Of a stretch of 64,000 nt of DNA, positions 48,216 to 59,400 are shown piece by piece. Source of the stretch: Arcuatula senhousia (lineage: Eukaryota > Mollusca > Bivalvia > Mytilida > Mytilidae); the NCBI GenBank assembly GCA_963971305.1, contig OZ020305.1, forward strand, positions 11,317,001 through 11,381,000, read 5' to 3'. The position numbers were made by a program, and so were the translations under genes. Every line of letters starts with the position of its first letter. Positions within the stretch are counted from its first letter, which is position 1. The notes under the pieces are model-generated. The model did not search any database. It saw only the letters and a program-made list of their open reading frames with translations, and was not told where the DNA came from.

Positions 48216-48219
48216 ATAC

Positions 48220-48385
48220 AATACCATGTCCCTGTATGGTCGCCAGGTTTGTGGTAGAGAAGAGTTTCTAAGCTTGGATTGGTGTCTGGAAACGTTGTCA
48301 CTTGAGAGGCTCAAACCCTACAACATGAAGTCACGACTTAGCAAGTTTAGGTCCAGTGCCTCTACCACTCGGTCATCTACATTGT
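48220..48385 (-). repeat. tRNA-like SINE head (probably Ser/Leu-type)
   Basis: On the minus strand TGACCGAGTGGTAGA (48361-48375) fits an A box, and GGTTTGAGCC (48308-48317) fits a degenerate B box. The roughly 45-base gap between boxes suits a tRNA with a long variable arm. The B box is imperfect and the sequence continues beyond a tRNA length, so a SINE or tRNA pseudogene is more likely than a working tRNA. Confidence 0.45.
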
Positions 48386-48596
48386 GCCTCGGATATGACT
48401 TTTTGTTTTCTTACCTCTGGTAGTTTCATCACTGGGCTTGTGTCTAGTCGGAGGCACGTCCGGTAGGTTTTAATGTCGACCAGGTTTTAGATGAAATTTC
48501 ATTTAAAAATAATAAACTAGGGCCTTAAAGAAAACCAGAAAACTCCTACTTAACCGTCGAGAAGTAGACTGGATCTTGCAAAGTTATTAAAAAAAT

Positions 48597-48735
48597 CATA
48601 CAATAAAGGGAAAAAAAAGAAGAAAAAAAACACACACAAAAAACGTACAAGTTTTCGCTGTATAATTTATTAAATTTTAATGATTTATATAGCGAAAACC
48701 TGTACTATTTTTTTTTCTTCCACTTCCTTTAATGT
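48597..48735. repeat. Inverted-repeat unit (MITE-like)
   Basis: GTACAAGTTTTCGCT (48650) pairs with AGCGAAAACCTGTAC (48691) with one mismatch. Outside it, an A-rich GGGAAAAAAAAGAAG stretch pairs with CTTCCACTTCC-type text on the right, giving arms of about 60 bases. Confidence 0.55.
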
Positions 48736-48739
48736 TCAT

Positions 48740-50575
48740 TTCATCAAGGTCGTCGTGTTCATCTACTCATTTTTATTTTGTGTTTCAATGATATACGCCC
48801 TCCCAAGTGCTTGAAATTCCCCTGTGAAAAGATTCTTCTAATATTAAGACCTTATCGCCCAACTGTTGTGTTATTCTTTTGGACTTTATTCAAAATAATA
48901 AATTTATAATTATTGTAATTAAAATATTGTGTAATAAGGTATCATAATCAATCATGTTAACAGTGATCTTATTACTTTTAATTGTTTGATATTTCTTCTC
49001 AGTCTAATATCTAGTGGTATTCAATTATCTCCCCTGCGGAAAAAAGCTAATGTGTTTTTTTATTTTTAACGATGACAACGACGATGGCGACGGCATGTAA
49101 ACAATCTTCGACTTTCATTTATTGTGCATGGACCTGACTACTATCATAGCGAGCATAGCTCGCAAGCGGGAACGAAGTGCCCGCTCGAGCGAAGAGCTCT
49201 ACGGTATTTGTTTCCGCGAGAAATTTGCTAATGCTGATTTAGATTTTTTATGGTCCGGAAAGGGTTGTTATTTTTACAGGACCGGAGTGAATGTTAAAAT
49301 AATTTATAAGAAAAGAAATAATGCTTAAAAAAAATAATAAATTGCGCTTTTTACAAGAAAATAATATTCTTAAAATAATAAATACACATAAACTGCTCGT
49401 TTCGTCTTGGTTATATGCACGTGCGAAACTAACGTGTCTCAAAGCTTAATCGCCCCATACCATCTCGCCCAAAAATAAGCAAATGGAAATATTGGAAATT
49501 AAATGATAGCGATAGCCCTGAATGTCGACATTTAGAACAAAAAACGTAGTCCCTTTTAGCTATGCTCGCATTTAGGCAATGCCTACTCCATATTATACGT
49601 TGGACATGTCATGTTATTAAAGAATCTTTTCTGTTGCGTAAACAGTTGTTTATAAGGTCAACAAAAGAGCATATTTTTACAAATCGAGTGAAACTTGCTG
49701 GACGTTGGAAAAAATTAAAATGTCAACTCAACCTTAAAAAAATCACACAAGGCGTAATACCTGCAGTACATTCTCGAAATTTGTGGGAATGTTAGGTTAT
49801 TACCTTTTCTTACGACAGATATTAGTTTGGAAATTATATTTTACTGTTATCACTTAACGATCCATTTGAATTCAATGTGTAACTATGAAATACTTTCAAG
49901 GGGCACAACCAAGTTCTATCTTTCATTAATAATAAACATGATAAAAGGGGGGCATTCCTATTTTTAAAACGGATGACTGAAGACTGAATTGGACATTTAA
50001 TCCAATACAATGCAAATTCTCATGTTGTTGATCCCAAATTTACGGACACCGGTCAAAAAGGTAAACATGTTCTATGACGTAATCAAATTCAACAGGTAAA
50101 TCGTGTACTTTTAAAGAGAAGGTTGTCAAGACGGACTAGAAAAATAGGTCTTTTTCTTAATTTTATTTTGGCTTAACCTCTTGCAGTACATGTCTGAAAA
50201 TTTGCAGATGGGAAGATATACATTTAAACAAATAGTGTGATTTATTTCAATTTTTTATAAAAGTTAAAGTTGTGCGATCCATTTCAGTTTGCACCGTATG
50301 CATTTCATAAATATCCACATAATAACATGCATAAAAATGCAATCTTTTACTTTTAAAAACTCTATTTAATTCAAAAAGTTTATTTTATCAGCATAACCTA
50401 AAATTGGAAGAAATTTTGTACTAAAAAGAACTTTTGATTCACTTGACAACCAGGATAAACATTCGAATTGACTTTCCTATCTTTTCCGATGAAGAGCTCA
50501 CATTCTATTGTTTAAATACCACCGGTTTTCGGACTGTTCTTAGTGATTTGGACCAAGGTTTTCAGTTTTAGAATT
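48740..50575. other. Noncoding stretch between the dehydrogenase genes
   Basis: No gene was recognised. Three consecutive small stem-loops lie at 49149-49199 and are reported separately. Small frames at 49122-49328 and 49562-49795 have no family resemblance. Confidence 0.4.
49149..49199. other. Three consecutive GC-rich stem-loops
   Basis: GCGAG-CATAG-CTCGC (49149-49163), AGCGGG-(9 nt)-CCCGCT (49165-49185) and GAGC-GAAGA-GCTC (49187-49199) follow one another with one-base gaps in otherwise AT-rich DNA. Confidence 0.6.
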
Positions 50576-50579
50576 TCAA

Positions 50580-50815
50580 CTTTTGCACGTAAAAAACCCC
50601 TTTGTGGACCGCCATAATTTTTCGCCCCTACCCAACTCTCCTCTATCCCTGTATTTCTTCAAAATTTACCGGTCCTTTGTTTCCCACCCCACCCCATATT
50701 TCATTTATCATCATCATTTCATGTTCATTTTATCATCCTTTTCATGTTCATTGCCTGTAAATAACCTATATAGCAACGCACGGGCGTACAACACCAACTC
50801 ACTCACTCACTACCA
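50580..50815 (+). repeat. SINE-like dispersed repeat, 5'-truncated copy
   Basis: The copy starts at GCACGTAAAAAACCCC and ends at TATATAGCAACGCACGGGCG with CTCACTCACTCAC. Truncation at the head is typical of reverse-transcribed insertion. Confidence 0.6.
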
Positions 50816-50819
50816 GACC

Positions 50820-51355
50820 GATCTAATATTTAAAATTATAATATATTTATCATTTCATTCGATGACATACCCTTATTTGATTACTGTTCAGAATTGTGGC
50901 GTCACTAGTCTAGAGAGAAAAATATAAGCAGGTTTATCATTGACCTCTTAAGACCACCACTGGGTCTGGGGCTTGGGGCTCTAGGGGGCCAAGGCCCCGG
51001 AAGCTAATAAAAGCTATGAGCCAAGGCACATCAAAATCGTTCTATATGTCTAAAAGTTTGCGTCTAAAGTCGTGACAAAAGCTCTCATATACATTCAGAT
51101 AAAAAGATACACTATAATAAAGCTATAAAATGCACATATACTCACGCTGGCGGGTTCCCAACCATAGGCAAGTACAACAGGCCGAACCGACAACAACAGT
51201 AAGTTTATCTTAAAAGTCGATTGAGTCAGAGCGTATCTAAATCCATCCCGTTTCTCTTTTGCTCTCTTGTTCATTTTATTATACTTCGTTTATGTTAATC
51301 TCATTGATTATATACATTTACAATTCAGTAAAATATAATATTACTACGGAGAAGG
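50820..51355. other. Noncoding spacer
   Basis: A GC-richer patch at 50960-51005 (GGGGCTTGGGGCTCTAGGGG) is the only notable feature. No gene was recognised. Confidence 0.35.
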
Positions 51356-51362
51356 GACTTGT

Positions 51363-51560
51363 CGGGGGCAATTGAACAAAGCTCTCTCGGGGGGCAATTG
51401 AACAAAGCTCTCTCGGGGGGCAATTGAACAAAGCTCTCTCGGGGGGCAATTGAACAAAGCTCTCTCGGGGGGCAATTGAACAAAGCTCTCTCGGGGGGCA
51501 ATTGAACAAAGCTCTCTCGGGGGCAATTGAACAAAGCTCTCTCGGGGGCAATTGAACAAT
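51363..51560. repeat. 25/26-bp tandem repeat, eight units
   Basis: Eight units of the form CGGGGGGCAATTGAACAAAG plus CTCTCT differ almost only in five versus six G residues. Unit length of 26 is not a multiple of three, yet no minus-strand phase contains a stop, so three overlapping frames are open. The units are nearly identical, pointing to recent expansion. Confidence 0.9.
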
Positions 51561-51686
51561 GCTCATGCAGAATTGTTTGAACCCTGTCAGTATGCCGTCC
51601 ACATAATAAGATTTAGTTAGAAATGTATTATTAAAGAAAATAATAGGGAGAACAAGATACGATATGTCAATCTATATTATATAAGA

Positions 51687-51737
51687 AAGATTCCCTGAAA
51701 ATGTTCACTAAATTAGTGAAAATTTTCAGGGAATCTT
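51687..51737. repeat. Near-perfect 51-bp hairpin
   Basis: AAGATTCCCTGAAAATGTTC pairs with GAAAATTTTCAGGGAATCTT; the arms are 25 bp with a single mismatch and a one-base centre. There is no loop and no coding context. Confidence 0.8.
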
Positions 51738-52084
51738 CCTTTAATACATGTTGATTTGCATCATGCACATATTTGGCAAAGTGTCTAGAAGGAGAAGTTA
51801 AGACAAAAAGGTGCAACAGTCGGACCGGCGAACGATCAAACAGACGGTAACACGGGCACAACTTTCCAACAATATAAACTGCTGCCTATAAAACGGGGGT
51901 AAAATGGCGCTTTATTTACCAGAATGAGATATCAAGATCCGTTTTAGTGTCCAAAGTCGGCCGGTAAGAGAACAAGTAATGGACAAACCGTTGAGGTTAT
52001 TGGAATGCATTTTCTTCGAGATCTGAATGAAACATAATAATGAATGATTAGGGTTTATTCCAAAAATAAATTTGCGCGGGTTCC

Positions 52085-52610
52085 AACAGGCAAAAAAGCC
52101 AGCTAAGCTTGTCGGTAAAAACAATGAGCGATCAGAAATCAGGTCGCTACAAAGTGACTGGGATGTGTCCCATGTGGTTTAAGATGCAGTCATCTCATAA
52201 TAAATGCCGTGTCAGGCTTTTGTTTTTTGTTTGTTTTATGCCCAGTCAAAATGATTTCAGGCATAATCAGGACAAGAACTTATTGAAATAACAAATTGAG
52301 TTGTGTAGACGCACTCGTGAGACGTCAGGTTTTAATGCAGGACACCTGATAAATATGTATAGTGGTGCACCGTGTTTGGTGAAATGTCCCGTTCCTCACA
52401 CGTTAAACATGTTAAAGAACCCTTCTGCAGATCTCAATAAGAAATCCCCATGCAGACGGCTAAATTGTTCAATTCTGGCCATCCTTTTTTTTAATTTGCG
52501 GTCAAAATGTTCACCCGAATGGCCTTGTGTCCCCATTTCTTCCACTTCAGCATCATTTCATTTCTCTACCTTCCATTAAAATACAATACCAAAACTTATA
52601 TATCCATATT
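52085..52610 (+). repeat. SINE-like dispersed repeat, diverged copy
   Basis: The head AGCTTGTCGGTAAAAACAAT matches 46290, followed by GTGACTGGGATGTGTCCCATG and a segment like GTGGTGCACC-(A/G)TGTTTGG shared with 38258-38280. It is interrupted and diverged. Confidence 0.5.
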
Positions 52611-52619
52611 CATCTTATT

Positions 52620-53050
52620 AGTATTCCACTGAAATAAAGCCAAATTCTTGCTGCCTGGAAGTATAGCAAAAGTGTCACTGAAAAGTGTAAAGCAATAACT
52701 AACTACCTAACAAACTGAATGTGCTAAAAGTTTGATAAGGTGCTGTTTTACATAATGATTAGGGAGCGATCATTTGAATTTTAATGGGGGGAGGGGGGCT
52801 ATGGTGAAATATTTGAAATGGTGGTTTTGGCTGAAAAAAAAATATAGCCTTTTTGAAGTCAAATGTTGCGAGATAGGTCATCATTTCTTTTCCACATACT
52901 CTTGTTATTACTGTATTATTTCTATTTATTTATTTTGACTTGCTTAATTCCACCCGTGACCGCTAACATTATAGTCAAGTGACTATGGTATACCAACTTG
53001 TTCATTTTAATCATGCAACTATCATGATTTTTCAAAAGCATCTGTTCATT
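52620..53050. other. Noncoding spacer
   Basis: It includes a G-rich segment at 52785-52800. No gene was recognised. Confidence 0.35.
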
Positions 53051-53424
53051 TCATTAAGGAGGGGGGGCGAGAGGGGGTCTCATCCCGATTTCCCGGTTTT
53101 AATTTCAGAAAATCCCGAAATCCCGGACATATTTTGTTAAAAATCCCGATCTCGATAAATTTGTTTTCAAACTTTAATGTTTACAGTTTTAATGCTTACG
53201 ATTTAAAGTAAAACGTCTCGGGTATGATTGAAAGTGACTAGTCTTTCATGTATTATCAATATGACCGTGACGTAAATCTGCATAGAAGCAATTTTTGTTC
53301 TCATTAATCTTCAGTAGCCAGTCAGAAATTGGCCAAATTCCAGTTAAAGTCAATACAAGAACCTATATGACTAGCACTGTAATCGTTGTGCAACGAAGAG
53401 ACATTTGAATCTATTGAGTCACCA

Positions 53425-54155
53425 TTTCGATTTGGTGACTTTCTCCATCTCATATATCCCCAGGAGCTTGAGATAAAGGACACAACGGATTCTAGGAAGT
53501 CTGCTTTGCTTCATATTTAGATCTACATCTAGAAATTGACTCTCAAGGAAGACTTTCAACAAGACTCTATGACAAACGTGATGACTTCAACTTTCCAATC
53601 GTCAACTTTCCCTTCTTGTGTAGCAACATTCCGTCCACACCAGCTTATGGAGTTTACGTATCTCAATTGATTCGTTACTCCAGAGCGTGCGGGACTTACA
53701 TCGATTTCCTCAGCAGAGCGACATGTCTGACGCAAAAATTGCTCACACAGGGTTATGTTGCTCCTCGGTTACTGTCTTCACTCAAGAAATTTTACGGAAG
53801 ACTTCATGCACTTATAGACAAATATGGGATTTCGATCTCTCAGATTAGTGCAGATGTTGGTTTGTCATAGGGTTTTTGTTTTGTCTTCCTTTACCGGATT
53901 TGACACGTTGAATGGACTATTGGCAACGCGACGGGTGTGCTATAGCAAACAGGAACTGCTTACTCTTCTTGAGCACCTGAGTTCACTTTTGTTTCGACTG
54001 GAGTTCGCGTTGTTGATTGATATTCAGTTATTTTGTGTTTCAATGTTTTACATGTTGTCTGTTTTTGTCCCGTTCTTGTTAGTGTTTACTGGTTTTGTCT
54101 CTGCCCTTTCGGACTTTTGACATTCGGATACCCCATTGGTACATCTGCTTCTTCC
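53425..54155 (+). mobile_element. Reverse-transcriptase element, 3' portion
   Basis: The fragment begins in the codons after the catalytic motif (TTTGGTGACTTTCTCCATCT) and includes an open 84-codon C-terminal frame (53616-53870). It carries the complete noncoding tail, ending near TGGTACATCTGCTTCTTC at 54155. It closely resembles 34713-35262. Confidence 0.7.
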
Positions 54156-54529
54156 AAAACCACTGTACCAAGTTACAGACAAAAACAGAACTACAAATGT
54201 CACTTAAGAGATTTGTAGTCGAAACACTGTTAAAATACATTATAAAATTTTAAAAAAATACTTATTAGGATAAATGAGTATGCCCAGGGCAGTATTATAT
54301 TACCTTAACTGCTCTGTGCAACTATACAAACAAGTTTTTCTGGATTTCCAAGGCTAAGCCACCAGACTGTTCTTGTGACAAATCCCCATTCAAATATAGT
54401 CCCTCTGCCCATGCCAGTACTGGGGACCTCAATATCATGGAAAATGACAGGCTCTGCGATGTTTTTGCCAAAATATTGCGAGCCTAGAACAATCAACTGG
54501 ACCAATAAATTCAAATAGACAACACTGAG

Positions 54530-54655
54530 ATGTGGAATAAGTGTACGCGACACAGGTCATATAAAAAGCAGTAATTTAGAAAAACCACAGTAAAAAACCG
54601 CCAGCCTTCAACAAGGCCAGAAGGCACTGCTCGCCGTTTTGCAATCGGCCCAAGG
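54530..54655 (+). repeat. ~125-bp dispersed repeat, copy 3
   Basis: It shares GAGATGTGGAATAAGTG, ACGCGACACA and the final CAATCGGCCC with 45932-46068. Confidence 0.55.
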
Positions 54656-54879
54656 TCTAAATAAAATGTATATAATTAAAATCCAGTCCTGAAATAGTCA
54701 AAGATAGACCCCCTTCTTAGACAAAGAAGACAAAGCACCAAAAAGACGAGAACAAACAAAAGCTTTGTCAAAGATCCCTAACTTAGGACAGGCACATTTA
54801 AAAACAAATATGGATTTAGTTGAAGACTAAAATATACCAGAAAATGGACCAAACATGAACATAAAAATGAAGTGACGTT

Positions 54880-55935
54880 CTTTCTGAATGGATAAAATCT
54901 ATGAGGTCGTTGGTTTTGAAAAGAATTACCTCTTTAAAAGCCTCGATGAGCACCAAGGTAATATTCATTTTCAACAACCCTGATGTTGCTAAGACATTGT
55001 CCACTTTACATGATAAATATGTTGTCGTTCCTGCAAATAAATCACTTAACAACATATTTTTTTTGCAAAAAAAAAACCTAAACACTATATTGACTGTTTA
55101 ACAGCTGAATTAGGGATTAGTTGTACCAGCAAAAGCACCACATATGCAGCAAAAACATTGACCAACACTGTCAAAGGAGGAGATAGTTAACAATCATAAT
55201 TCTGTCATTTCTTCCTCTGGCCTTTCTGTTGACGAAAGGAGCATTCCATCCTCGTATTGGATTCCGAAATTACACAAAAATCCATACAAGCAACGTCATC
55301 CAAGTGTGCATGATTGTACTAAAGCTCTTTCAGTTTTGATAATATCAATCCCCTCAAAAGTATTTCGATTGTTGTTACTCTACAAATGGCGTCAATCAAA
55401 TGTGGATTTACAAAAATTCAAAAAACTGATGGAAATTCTCCACTATAAGTCTTGATTTATCTATATTATACACTTCAATTCCACACCCACAATTGAAATC
55501 CCGTTTGGCAGAGTTGATTCAACGTACCTATTTCAAAAAGAACGGAAAACTCAGGTCCACATTTCTGGTAATCGATTATAAAAAGACTTATTTTGTCATC
55601 CATGAGTCAATTTACAGATTTAAATAATTAAATGCTCAACTTACTTATCGGCAACATATTTGTACAGTTTGGTGTAGTGTTATTCAGAACATCCCAATGG
55701 GTATGAATTGTGCACCACTGCTTGTCGATTTGTTTCTTCATTCATATAACACGGGCATCTTACAATCACTTCTAGACAAAAAGAATCGCAAACTTAATTG
55801 CTTTATTAGAATTTCGTTATGTAACATCGATGACGTCCTTTCACTAAGCGATCCTCGGTTAGGTATATTTACATCCTATATATCCCTAGGAACTTGAGAT
55901 AAAGGACACTATACAGATCCTAGGAGGCCCGCTTT
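54880..55935 (+). pseudogene. Reverse-transcriptase element, 5' portion, broken
   Basis: This fragment includes a segment upstream of the catalytic core (NNPDVAKTLSTLHDKYVVVP in the 54901-55101 frame), the PKLHKNPYKQ region near 55265-55295, and a frame at 55697-55897 with MGMNCAPLLVDLFLHS and IDDVLSL. Stops and frameshifts separate the pieces. It ends close to where the 53425 fragment begins in element coordinates, so the two together resemble one element with its 3' part placed ahead of its 5' part. Confidence 0.6.
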
Positions 55936-56247
55936 ATATTTGGAGTTACACGATCTTACATGTACTCTGATCTGGATCTACTTTGTTTCTGGATGCGATT
56001 CTGATTGAGGCATAATGAAAATGGCACTTTTATCTGTCCGATGTACAGTTTTTTGTCAATCCCGTTATAATTCAACATAAAAATCCCGATTTCCCGTGGC
56101 TAAAAATGTGATAATCCCGTATCCCGATGTTTTTCTATCCCGAATTCCCGGTCTTTAAACAAGGCAATCCCGAAATCCCGTTGCTAAAATCGGCCGATCC
56201 CGGCGTCCCGAAAATGGTCTCGCCCCCCCCCCCCCCCCCCCATTAAG

Positions 56248-56435
56248 CGAAAGAAATACACACACACAAATAATGTTTATACATAATTAAATTTCTTCCT
56301 GAATTCCTTAGTACACGCTATGTTTATAAATACACATAAATTGTAAAAATCCATTATTAAATGCCCGACTGTCATTGACTGTACAAAAAATAGGACGTAA
56401 AACAGAACTGTCTTGTAAGCACTTAATGATCAATC
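56248..56435. other. Putative upstream region of dehydrogenase gene B
   Basis: Only 188 bp separate the composite element from the start codon of gene B. No TATA box or clear CpG cluster was seen. Confidence 0.3.
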
Positions 56436-59400
56436 ATGGAGGATGTCGTTCAGTTGATTACGGAGAATAAATGTGCATTGATTTCTGTATCAGTTATTGG
56501 TGAGTTTAATATACTACATGCATGCTATATTACGAATGTAAACAGTCAAATGGAGACAACTGTAAAATATTTACGATTGAAACCTGACGTGGAAATAATT
56601 TAGTCGTTATATATACATACTTTTTGCGTATATATTTACATTGATTCATGACGCTGCGGTTTCAAAATTATATAGAGAAACTGCTACACGTTGGCGAACG
56701 TGTTTGCGAACTTTCATTGAACAAGTTAAGTAAGTTAAACGTACCCAAAGGCACTTGGGATTTAAGGATTTTATTTTTTCATTCATTGTGTCTGTATTGA
56801 TTCGCCATATTACTATTTCCACGTTACATACACCTGGTATATTCAGTGAGGGTCAGAATTTTTATACATGTAATAATAATAATAAATTCAAATTCTTTTT
56901 TTATTGCAGTAACACCCTTATGGGTCAAAGCAATTACATGTATACAAAACACTAACAAATATTATATATTGCCCACTATTAACATGATTAATCAAAATAA
57001 AATCCTAGACTCAAACGCCTGCCCCGAGCTGTTGAATTGAGATCGGTATGCATATTTTGTAAATTAACCCTTTTGTCCAAAGTTAAACTTAGATGTGCAT
57101 ATCAGCTACCATCACAGATTTAAGGAGGTCCGCTTCATCTGTTCATATTTAGATTTATTACTAGAAATTGACACACTACAAAGGCAATATCAGCTACCAT
57201 CACAGATTTAAGGAGGTCCGCTTCATCTGTTCATATTTAGATTTATTAGTAGAAATTGACACACTACAAAGGCAATTGTACAATGCTCTATGACAAACGT
57301 GATGACTTTAATTTTTCGATCGTCAACTTTCCTTTTCTGTGTAGAAATCTGTCCGTTCCAGCATATGGAGTTAACGTATCACAATTGATTCGTTATTCCA
57401 GAACTTGTTGGGAGTATTAATACTTCCTTGATAGAGCAACACGACTGACAAACAAATTCTGTTCGGAGGTTTCAATTTAAAATTACAGTTATTGTTTATC
57501 TTTGCGATGTTATAGACATGTCTATGTTCAATGGTTATGTGTTATTGCACGGCGCTCAAAGATGCCGCTTTACGTCTGATACAGCATGATTAAGCCCTTT
57601 TAACTGAGAAAGAGCCAATGCCGGAAAAAAGTTTGATATGCGCATTGTCTTCTATCATACAAAGTATCGATTGCGGGGAGCAAGTTTTTTGTGCGTTTCT
57701 CATTCTGGGAAGAAGAGGCAGATTTACGCTGAATGGAATGAAGAAATATATATGACATGAATTTGCACAAACCCATATAATCATCAACTGTCCTATTTTA
57801 GGTTGCCTTGATTTTCCAGTTTAATCCATATGGGGAATTCCAATGTCCGAATGTGTTTTTTTGGTTTTTTTTTATTTATTTTGAACATTGTTTCTTGGGT
57901 TAAACATTGTTTTAATGGAGATTCGATGAAATATTGACACGTTTCTGAATTGAAAAATGAATAATTATTTCATTTTTATTCAAAGGTATTTGTTTGTGGG
58001 GTTTCCGCCGCTATGTCAAGGGTCAAATCTACAAGGGGACCAGACGGATGGATGGTAAAACTGTTCTTATCACTGGGGCCAATACGGGAATAGGAAAGGA
58101 AACGGCCATTGATTTGGCTAAACGAGGTACGGATACGCTAAAACTTGTTCTTGTGCCATTTCATATTATTTTTTATATATCAAAGCATTAAGTCAGTAAA
58201 CCATATTGGTTATAGCTTTACACAATAGGTCATAAATGTAATAAGATGTAAAGATAAACCACATTTGCTTTCCTAAATTACATTCAGATGTGTTGTTTTA
58301 ATATGGATTTTTTAAACAAATGTCTTTTTTACACGAAAATTGAACCAAGTGCAGCTAAAAGTATTAGCAGGACTACGTCTCATGTCATGTATGTGCGTTT
58401 CGTCTTTAAAATAATCGCTCAAGAAAGTTTCTTTATATAAAAAATAAAAAGCTTCGCCGAGCGCAGCATGATACGACCGCAACATGTTGAACCCTGTACA
58501 TTTTAGGCCCAATATGGATAGTCTATTGCTCTGGACACATGCAGCCCATGGTGGACTGACAAAGGTTTTTGACACATGCTGCTCTGGTGGACTTTCGACC
58601 CAGGGGGTAAAAATATAAATTTTCAATTTTGTATTCTACTCTTGCAAAAAAATTGTCAAAATTGGACAAGAATTAAAAAAAATCAATTTCGGCCCCTTTT
58701 GGCCCCTTATTATGTAACAGGTGAAAAAGGGGTGGGGTTGCAAAAATAATTTCTCAAATTTGGATTCACTACTTGACAAAAATAAACTTGCAAAAAAAAA
58801 TTTCAAAAACAAACCAGAAATAAAAGTTTTTATTACGGCCCCTTTTGGCCCCTAATTACAAAACAAGTGAAAAAGGGGATGGTCACAAAAATTAATTCTC
58901 AAATTTGGATTCACTACCTGACAAGAATAAACTTGCAAAAAAAAATTTAAAATTACCACAAATAAAAAAGTTTTGATTTTGGCCCCATTTGGCCCCTAAT
59001 TACGTAATAGGGGAAAAAGGGGGGGGTCGCAAAATTTAATTCTTAATTGTGTAAATGAGCTGAACATTTAAGCAAGCAACAGCTTCTCTCTACCTGCTAT
59101 AGTTTTCATTTCATAGGCCAAAAACATGAAAAAACATTATTTTAGGGGCTGTAGCCCCTATAAGGGGTCATCTGACAACTTCGACCGTATGGAGTTTTTT
59201 GTAGAGCTAATTGAGCTGAACAATTAAGCAAGCAACAGCTTTTTGCTATCTGCAATAATTTTCATACTATAGGGCAAAAACATGAAAAAATGCTATTTTT
59301 CACCTTTAAGGGGTCGTAACCCCTATAAGGGGTCTTCTGACAACTTCGACCAAATGGAGACTTTTGAAGAACTTTTGATCCTGAAGCAGTAGGGTGGCAT

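Larger units (their letters stand above)
53059..56240. mobile_element. Possible composite element with G-rich inverted ends
   Basis: The left end GAGGGGGGGCGAGA (53059-53072) is mirrored by TCTCGCCCCCC... ending at 56240. CATTAAG flanks both sides (53052-53058 and 56241-56247). Just inside each end lie multiple copies of TCCCGAAATCCCG-like words. Between them are retroelement fragments. A 6- or 7-bp duplication plus inverted ends suggests one DNA element that captured or was invaded by retroelement pieces. Homopolymers make chance matches possible. Confidence 0.4.

Noticed and set aside
51363..51560. CRISPR-like array
   Set aside because: The units are contiguous without unique spacers and the genome is eukaryotic.
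51318..51602. Cys- and Pro-containing repeat protein of 94 residues
   Set aside because: It is the translation of the 26-bp tandem array; equivalent frames are open in the other phases.
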